From CAYPTI01 sp964413525 [NCBI: uncultured bacterium] (GTDB taxonomy: Bacteria > T1Sed10-126): DNA of 37,379 nt. The stretch is taken from contig CAYPTI010000004.1 in assembly GCA_964413525.1 (NCBI GenBank), positions 1 to 37,379 of the forward strand, given 5' to 3'. Below the pieces are notes generated by a model that made no database searches, was not told where the DNA came from, and worked only from the letters and a program-made list of their open reading frames with translations. Shown in pieces: positions 31,543 through 37,379 of the stretch. The translations under genes were made by a program, and so were the position numbers. Position 1 is the stretch's first letter. Every line of letters begins with the position of its first letter.

Positions 31543-34500
31543 TCAACGATTCGATTCAGTCTGGGTATCCCGTTCCACCGTTACGTTCACGTCCCGTTCA
31601 ATCTCTCCGTTATCGCTTGTATCAGACTCCAGTCCCTCCTCGACGTTGGCGGCCGTCCGGGGAGTAATGTCTTCCCCGTCGTTCGCCGAGGACGCCTCGG
31701 CACGGTCACCGGAGGGATCGTAGTTCTCGCCCGACGGGACGGTTTCGGCCTGCGTTCGCGATTCACCGGAATCCAGAACCATGACTTCCTGCAACACCGA
31801 ATCGATGTAATCGGAATCTACGCCCCGGTCGATCAGAAGGTTCCGGACCACGTCAAAGTCCTCAAACCGAATTCTCAAATCTCGCTCGTGAGAGAGGTCG
31901 GTGGCGATTTGAGCGTCAATGTGACGGACCCGGCTAAGCTGCCGGGGAGTGGCCGAGTTCACGGGGATCGACAGTTCGACCCGATCCATGATCTGCTCCA
32001 AAACGAGCGGGTCCACGCCGGGCAACCTGAGCAGATCGCTGAGGCTCGTGAAGGGTCCGGCGTTTCGTCGGTAATCATCGGCCGCCGCCGCCAGCTGCGC
32101 CGGGTCGGAGGCGTCGCTCAGGCTGAACAGCCGCTCCAGTTGTTGGAAGGAATCGGTGTTCACGTTGACCGACAGTCCGCTGCTGAACTGAGCCTCCTCG
32201 CCGATCCGTTCCTCGGCCAGTCGATCGACTTCCTCCGCCTCCTCCATGACGTGGGGGGTGAGAAAGACGACCAGTTCGTTCTGGACAACATCCTCCGAGT
32301 AGCTGCTGAACGCGTGTCCCAGCACAGGGATGTGACGCAGGAAGGGAACCCCGGTTTCCTGGATCTCGACGTCGTCCTGGATCAACCCGCCGACCACGAT
32401 CGTTTGGCCGTCCTCCACGTACAGTTTGGACTGACTGGAGCGACTTTCGGTGGTGAGGGTTTCCTCCTGGGGACTAACGAATATTTCGTTGATGATGTTC
32501 AGGTTCAGCAACACGTCCCGGCTCTTGGTGATGGTAGGAGAAATTTCCAGCACGGTCTCCGCCACCACCTCGGTCAGCGTGGTGGTCACCACTCCTCCTT
32601 CGGAGACTTCCGTCTCCTCGGCGAACCGGGTCTCCTCCAGCCGAATCACGCCCTGCTCATTGTTCAGGGTGGAGATCTGCGGCCGGGCCACGATTTCGCC
32701 GTCAAGGTCTTCTTCCAGGAAGTCAAGGATGACCTGGAGGTCCTCCTGCTGGAAAAGACCGGTGAAGACTCGATCCGCAAACTGCGGGAGCGCAGGATCC
32801 GCTGATACGTCGGGACCGCCGGGGCTAGGACCGGTGGGGGGATCCGAACCAAACTCAACCCGCAAGTCCTCATTCAGGTAGTTCCAGAAGGGGTTGAACT
32901 CGAATCCCTCCTCCAGGTCATATTCGGCCAGTACCCCTTCGACGTAGACCTGCTTGGCCCGGACGTCAAATTGCTTGATCAGGTCCCTCACCATCGACCG
33001 GTTGTTCCTCGGCGTGGCAAACACCACCCGGTTCAGGTCCGGATCGGCGGTGAGTGAGACGTTAATGTTCAGATCCTCCACCACCTCGGACGTCCGGGTG
33101 ACGAGATCCTCGGGCCCGTCGGTCGGACCTTCCGGCGACGGAAGGGCTCCGCGTTCGGCGTCGTCGTCCAGCAGGCCCGAGATCACGTCAACCACGTCGT
33201 GGGCTCTCCGATAGTTCAACTCCACGTGACCGATCGTGTACCCCGACTTATCAATTTGCTCCAGAAATTGCCGGGTCTCGTCCTGACGGTTTGAAGGCAC
33301 CAGGAGGGAAATCCGGTCGGGGGTGACGTGAAGCAAAGTCGCGTACTGGAGTTCGTCCAGCTGGTCCTCAAGATCCTCGGCGTCCAGGTTGGTCGGAAAA
33401 TACGTGATGACGGAATGATCGAAAAAGGCGTTGCTGTCGAGTTTTTGAATGATCTCGCGCAGCATCGACGCATCGGAGGGCTGCAGGGAAAAGACCGCCC
33501 GCAGTTCGTCCGAGTATACGACACGGGGAAGAGCCCGTTCCCGTTCGAGGGTGTCGTCGATGTTCTGGAAGTACTCCTCCAGTTCGCCGACCAGGGTGGA
33601 CACGTCCACGAACTGGGGGGAGTACACCACGATCTCCCGACCCGACTGATCGATCTCGGTGGAGTCGAGCCGGGACATGATCTCGCGGAACTCGTCGATT
33701 TCCTCTTTCGTCGACGAACGCAGGAGCAGAAGGTTCCGTTCCGGGATCGCCGTCTCCACGTCCACGCCCGGGAACCGTCCGACAAACGAGTTGACCCGTT
33801 CCACGCCGAGAACCTGGGCCGGATACCACTCCCAGTAGTAGTCCTCCAGCTCAACGTAGGAGTCCTCGATCTCCTGGATGATCTCCCGGGCGAAGGAACG
33901 GAAGTTGCTGGGACCGATCAGCATGATCGTGTCGGTTTCTTCAAGGATGATGGCATTCATCTGGGTAACCACTTCTTCGAGGTTGGCGGCATCGGTTCCT
34001 TCGGTCTCTTCCTGGGGAGCAAAGAAGAAGACTTCCTCAGTCTCATCAACGTCCTCCGCCACCCCGATGATCTGGTTGAGCTTCTCCAGCACCACCGACG
34101 GATCGGCTCGTTCGATTTCAATCAGGTCATACGAGAAACTTGAGAGATCGGACGAATCGATCTGGTTCAGCTGGTTGAGGGCCGACTCAAGGGCCTCCTG
34201 TTCCGGGGACGATAGAAGGAAGGCGTCAAGGTATTCAATCGTGCTGAACGTCTGGACGTTGCCCATCCGGTTGATCAGCGATTGGGTTTGTTCAAACGGA
34301 ATGTTTTCCGCCTGATACCACTCAAACTTCTGCCGGTCCATGTAATCGAGGCCCATCTCCTGAATCCGTTCGATCATGGCTTCGGCCGTGTCCAGAAGGT
34401 CGGGAGACCCGAAGATCAGAATTTGCTGCAGTTCGGGGATGGCGATGATCTGCCCTCGTTCAAGGAGCTGTTCAATATTGACCTGCCGTTCCTCCTGGAT

Positions 34501-36840
34501 GATCTGACGGATTTCGTCCGGGTCGGGGTCGGTAAATGTGAGATCCCCGATATTCACGCCGGTGGTAATGTCCATCCCCAGGATTCGGTTCACCTGGGCG
34601 GCGATCTGTTCGGCGTCGAAGCCCTCCATGTCAATAAACCGGAAGTTCTCCTGCAGCCGGCCCGGCTGATCCATGATCTCCACCAGCTCGACCACTCGTT
34701 CGACCATCGCGGTTTCTCCGTACACAACGATCTCATTGGTCCGGGGGTGGCTGATAATTCGTCCTTGTTCCCCGAGGGGAAGATCCGACCGCAGACGGTC
34801 CGCGAGATCGTCGTTGTTGATCGAAAGAGCCTCGTGCTCGAGTTCAATAACCCGGTATTCAAACCCCTCGTACACCCCCCGCTGGATGGCTTCCTCCCGA
34901 GCGACCACCGTAACGACGTCCTCGTCCATGACCCTCGCAAATCCCTGGGTTTCCAGGATGGTGTCCATGGCCCGAAGCGGCGTGACGTCCTCGAGGTGAA
35001 CGGTGACCGAGCGCTGTTCGTCATCGGCCTCCAATTCCTGAAGGACCAGGTTGATGTTGGAAATCTCCGCCAGGGTTCGAAGAACGTCCGAAAGGGGCGC
35101 GTCCTGAAGAGAGACGCTGATGACGTTCGGCCGGCCGAAGATCGTGAAGGTGGTGGAGGGTTCGCCCTCGATTTCCAGCAGGGACGCCCGAACCTCGTTG
35201 ACCTCCCGATCCGGGGCAATTCGGTAGACATCCACTTCCACCCGACCGTCGTCGTTTGTTTCCTGGCGCCGGCTGAGGCCCGGCTGGACCTCGTTTACGT
35301 CCAGAAAAGCGCCCCGGGTCAGAGATTTAAAGGTGACCATGACGTCGGGGACCGGGTTCCCGAACCGGTCCTGAACTTCAACCATCATTGGATTCGGAGG
35401 CCGCTCGCCGAACAGGGTCTCCTGCCGATCTCCGGCGACCGTCTGGATGTCAACCGGTTCGGCCGCCTCTACCTCCAGCCGGTAGTTCACCAGGAGATCG
35501 TATTCTTCCACGGAAGCGACGATTTCAACCGGTCCGGAGGTTTCCTTCGATCGGGCATGGAACCGAACGCGACCGTCTTCATCGGTTCGTAACTCCAGCG
35601 ATTCCCCCTGAAATTCATCCGGCGATTCACCCAGTTCTACGTCTCCATGACGAACGGAAACCTCCACCCGTTCGTCGTCCAGCGGTTCCCCGTCCTCGTC
35701 CACGAATTCGGCGATCATGGGATCGGAGGTCTCCCGGGGGATCCCGAGCGACTGACCATGGCCTTCGACCCGCTGAAGCTGGTAATACAGATCGGGGTGA
35801 ACCTGCCGGAAGATGTCCTCAATCTCCGGATCCTCGTCCGCCCCGGGGAAGATCTCCTCCACGTCGAAGATGTCGATAACGACACGATTACCCGGGGTGT
35901 CACGGTAAATTTGAAAATTGTCATGCCACTGTTCCAGGTCCAGGACCACGCGGGTCGTATTAATGGGATCCACCCGGTACTGACTGTGGCGCACCCGGAT
36001 GACGTCCTTCAGCTCGATGGGAAGGGGGGGGTCGGGAAGAGCATTGAGGGCGTTCGGGATGTCAATTACCAGCATGGCCGGATCAAAAATTTCCGACACC
36101 ACGTAATCAAGGGAGCGCGATCCCCGGATCGAGATCCGGACTCGGTCGGGATACTCCCGGGCTTCCACTCCGTACACGGCTCGGGTCCGACCCTCCGGTT
36201 GATCGTAATCCGTCCGAACATGACGAATTACTTCGGAGGGTTCGGCCTGGATCTCAGGGGGTTCCTTCGGCGCTTCCTGATCGTCCACGGTCGCGAACGG
36301 AGAATCCGGACGAACCTCCGCCGGATTCTGGACGGACCCCAATTGAATGTCGTTGGGATCCTCCCGATCCGCCAGCTCCCCAAGCTCCTCTTCGGCTTCT
36401 TCAGCCGCCTCATCCTCGGGAAGGTCAACCAGCTCCTCAAGGGTCTCACGAAGCTGTTGAGCCTGGGTATGGTCGGGATCCTCATCCAGAGCCCGACGAA
36501 CCCGATCGAGAGCCAGATCGTATTCTTCGTCAATAAAGTGGTTGACTGCCTCGGAGTAAAAAACCTCGGCCGAAGTCCCTTCCTGGGCTTGTTGCGTTTC
36601 CTGCGCCTGAATGGCCGTTGGATGGAAAAAGAACGTTAAACAGAACAAACTCGCGAGTAGCCCCACGAGCAAAAACAGGGACGAATATGAACCCCCGGGC
36701 GTTGTACGGTGGAATAATACCAATCCGATGGCTCCCTTCGGCTTCGTCAATGGTGCCTTCACCGATACGGAATCAGCCCCGGTGGAGGCGTGTTTCCCGG
36801 CCGCTTGTGCGGCTCGTGTGGTCATCACAATTGTCGCCAT
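31543..36840 (-). CDS. Giant PilQ/GspD-type secretin with C-terminal ComEA-like HhH modules
   Basis: 1765 codons from ATG 36840, the longest form. That ATG lacks a ribosome site; TTG at 36723 (residue 40) has AAGGGAG 8 nt upstream and gives a clean signal peptide cut after AIQA. Order from ATG: signal about 40-78; TPR-like 92-120; AMIN about 217-327; Ig/Big_1-like about 370-460 and 475-570; STN/N0 about 572-648; a long N1-repeat region about 660-1290; secretin core about 1290-1531 with VPFLRHIPVLGHAFSS and ELVVFLTPHV. Two HhH-like modules follow: 1558-1623 (VNVNTDSFQQLERL, YRRNAGPFTSLSDLLRLPGV) and 1626-1688. The tail is acidic. Usual PilQ is 500-900 aa. It should form the outer-membrane pore for pilus or DNA, anchored to peptidoglycan by AMIN. 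Confidence 0.9.
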   Translation of the reverse strand: MATIVMTTRAAQAAGKHASTGADSVSVKAPLTKPKGAIGLVLFHRTTPGGSYSSLFLLVGLLASLFCLTFFFHPTAIQAQETQQAQEGTSAEVFYSEAVNHFIDEEYDLALDRVRRALDEDPDHTQAQQLRETLEELVDLPEDEAAEEAEEELGELADREDPNDIQLGSVQNPAEVRPDSPFATVDDQEAPKEPPEIQAEPSEVIRHVRTDYDQPEGRTRAVYGVEAREYPDRVRISIRGSRSLDYVVSEIFDPAMLVIDIPNALNALPDPPLPIELKDVIRVRHSQYRVDPINTTRVVLDLEQWHDNFQIYRDTPGNRVVIDIFDVEEIFPGADEDPEIEDIFRQVHPDLYYQLQRVEGHGQSLGIPRETSDPMIAEFVDEDGEPLDDERVEVSVRHGDVELGESPDEFQGESLELRTDEDGRVRFHARSKETSGPVEIVASVEEYDLLVNYRLEVEAAEPVDIQTVAGDRQETLFGERPPNPMMVEVQDRFGNPVPDVMVTFKSLTRGAFLDVNEVQPGLSRRQETNDDGRVEVDVYRIAPDREVNEVRASLLEIEGEPSTTFTIFGRPNVISVSLQDAPLSDVLRTLAEISNINLVLQELEADDEQRSVTVHLEDVTPLRAMDTILETQGFARVMDEDVVTVVAREEAIQRGVYEGFEYRVIELEHEALSINNDDLADRLRSDLPLGEQGRIISHPRTNEIVVYGETAMVERVVELVEIMDQPGRLQENFRFIDMEGFDAEQIAAQVNRILGMDITTGVNIGDLTFTDPDPDEIRQIIQEERQVNIEQLLERGQIIAIPELQQILIFGSPDLLDTAEAMIERIQEMGLDYMDRQKFEWYQAENIPFEQTQSLINRMGNVQTFSTIEYLDAFLLSSPEQEALESALNQLNQIDSSDLSSFSYDLIEIERADPSVVLEKLNQIIGVAEDVDETEEVFFFAPQEETEGTDAANLEEVVTQMNAIILEETDTIMLIGPSNFRSFAREIIQEIEDSYVELEDYYWEWYPAQVLGVERVNSFVGRFPGVDVETAIPERNLLLLRSSTKEEIDEFREIMSRLDSTEIDQSGREIVVYSPQFVDVSTLVGELEEYFQNIDDTLERERALPRVVYSDELRAVFSLQPSDASMLREIIQKLDSNAFFDHSVITYFPTNLDAEDLEDQLDELQYATLLHVTPDRISLLVPSNRQDETRQFLEQIDKSGYTIGHVELNYRRAHDVVDVISGLLDDDAERGALPSPEGPTDGPEDLVTRTSEVVEDLNINVSLTADPDLNRVVFATPRNNRSMVRDLIKQFDVRAKQVYVEGVLAEYDLEEGFEFNPFWNYLNEDLRVEFGSDPPTGPSPGGPDVSADPALPQFADRVFTGLFQQEDLQVILDFLEEDLDGEIVARPQISTLNNEQGVIRLEETRFAEETEVSEGGVVTTTLTEVVAETVLEISPTITKSRDVLLNLNIINEIFVSPQEETLTTESRSSQSKLYVEDGQTIVVGGLIQDDVEIQETGVPFLRHIPVLGHAFSSYSEDVVQNELVVFLTPHVMEEAEEVDRLAEERIGEEAQFSSGLSVNVNTDSFQQLERLFSLSDASDPAQLAAAADDYRRNAGPFTSLSDLLRLPGVDPLVLEQIMDRVELSIPVNSATPRQLSRVRHIDAQIATDLSHERDLRIRFEDFDVVRNLLIDRGVDSDYIDSVLQEVMVLDSGESRTQAETVPSGENYDPSGDRAEASSANDGEDITPRTAANVEEGLESDTSDNGEIERDVNVTVERDTQTESNR

Positions 36841-36961
36841 TCCAGTTGTTTGGCTGGTCCATCATGAATCGGTCTTCAAATTGAAGGGGTTTCATCATAA
36901 TCTCTGCACCTGATTAGATCGAGACCCCTCCGTGGCAATGTCCGTGTGAACATCCTGACTA

Positions 36962-36990
36962 AAAATAGAGAAGTTTGACAAAAAACACAA
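36962..36990 (-). promoter_or_regulatory. Possible secretin promoter in AT-rich leader
   Basis: TTGTGT (36990-36985) and TATTTT (36967-36962) are 17 nt apart on the minus strand, in the most AT-rich part of the window. Transcription would start near 36955, over 110 nt ahead of the secretin. The full gap 36841-37155 holds no gene that I can support. Also present is a small hairpin TTCGG/CCGAA (37044-37048/37052-37056) with no U tract. Confidence 0.35.
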
Positions 36991-37155
36991 TACACGCTCC
37001 AAATTCGAGAATCTTTTCAGTTGACCACCCCGCCTCGACCCGTTTCGGTTTCCGAACAGGCAGGGGAGGAAAACGTCCGGAAGAACCGATCACGGGGTTC
37101 CCGTTGCTTGCGGACGGGAGGTGAATGGGGAAGGCTCGGGTTTAAGTCCAATCAA

Positions 37156-37379
37156 CTACTGAAGTCGAATTCCTTCCTCGATCCGTTGCCGAACCCGATC
37201 GGTCTGGAATTGAAACAACGTTGTCTTGTAATCCGGGTGCGACAGCCAGACCCCGGTGTCACTGATGGTTTCGGCCCGGATGTCGGATTCTCCAACGAAT
37301 TCTCCCACCCCGACCCGATAGGTTTCCCCCGAGGATTCTTCCCGGACCAGAGCCTGGCGGACGTCCTCGGCCCCGAAGA
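37156..37379 (-). CDS. PilP-like protein, C-terminal fragment
   Basis: The last 74 codons of a gene entering from the right edge, ending at TAG (37158-37156). The fragment reads ...ALVREESSGETYRVGVGEF, then VGESDIRAETISDTGVWLS, and ends RQRIEEGIRLQ. The A-V-R...G-x-x-Y-R-V-x-V-G-x-x-x-G pattern followed by a short beta-rich stretch resembles the homology region of PilP/GspC pilotins that dock on the secretin N0/N1 domains. A pilP gene just upstream of pilQ is the usual order in pilMNOPQ operons, which supports the call. The 315-bp gap before the secretin is larger than usual. Confidence 0.5.
   Translation of the reverse strand, partial: FGAEDVRQALVREESSGETYRVGVGEFVGESDIRAETISDTGVWLSHPDYKTTLFQFQTDRVRQRIEEGIRLQ

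Noticed and set aside
34282-35592. A 436-codon plus-strand frame opposite the secretin
   Set aside because: Antisense shadow inside conserved N0/N1 and Ig-like coding sequence.
36975-36980. Consensus TTGACA on the plus strand
   Set aside because: No -10 at 16-18 nt and no plus-strand gene downstream.

Overview
This window looks like chromosomal DNA from a GC-rich, diderm bacterium. A PilQ/GspD-type secretin, a PilP-like fragment, a lipoprotein with a clean lipobox, MurA, RF1 and L31 all point to a bacterial cell with an outer membrane. The proteins are unusually acidic: long Glu/Asp stretches, acidic C-terminal tails even on slipin and L31, and Arg preferred to Lys. That suggests a salt-adapted organism, but I cannot name the lineage. 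Almost all genes lie on the minus strand and are tightly packed. Many junctions are 4-nt overlaps of the form ATGA, GTGA or TTGA, which indicates heavy translational coupling. I found no tRNA, rRNA, CRISPR array, transposase or prophage gene.

Transcription order on the minus strand runs from high to low coordinates. At the right end (37.4-30.3 kb) are the C-terminus of a PilP-like protein, a giant 1765-codon secretin and a two-TM sensor with a GAF domain. The secretin carries AMIN, two Ig-like domains, an N0/STN domain, many N1-type repeats, the secretin core and then ComEA-like helix-hairpin-helix (HhH) modules. Next (30.1-26.5 kb) come ndk, a 64-aa membrane protein and comEC. After a regulatory gap (26.46-26.01 kb) comes a compact operon (26.0-20.7 kb): a double-HhH ComEA-like protein, a membrane-anchored ComEC-type metallo-beta-lactamase (MBL) homologue, an acidic lipoprotein, a GYF_2-like protein, a membrane-anchored RecB-type PD-(D/E)XK nuclease and a UvrD-like helicase. 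Together these look like a DNA-uptake/type IV pilus locus with its own DNA-processing module. This is the most novel part of the window.

The middle (20.4-11.8 kb) is housekeeping: rpmE (L31 type B), prfA (apparently starting at CTG), prmC, murA, cysE and a sugar-nucleotidyltransferase. A sulfur-relay group follows: cysteine desulfurase, mnmA, a Thi4-like flavoprotein remnant or homologue, and a TusA-like protein. The left part (11.8-2.6 kb) is hisIE-trpE-trpG-trpD-trpF-trpB-trpA, with no trpC, coupled to nfeD and followed by slipin. The far left holds an alpha/beta hydrolase, a convergent plus-strand gene for an intact ComEC-type MBL protein, and the N-terminus of an AIR-synthase-related protein transcribed off the left edge.

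All start choices, promoters and RNA structures were read by eye. Domain assignments rest on recognised motifs, not on database searches.
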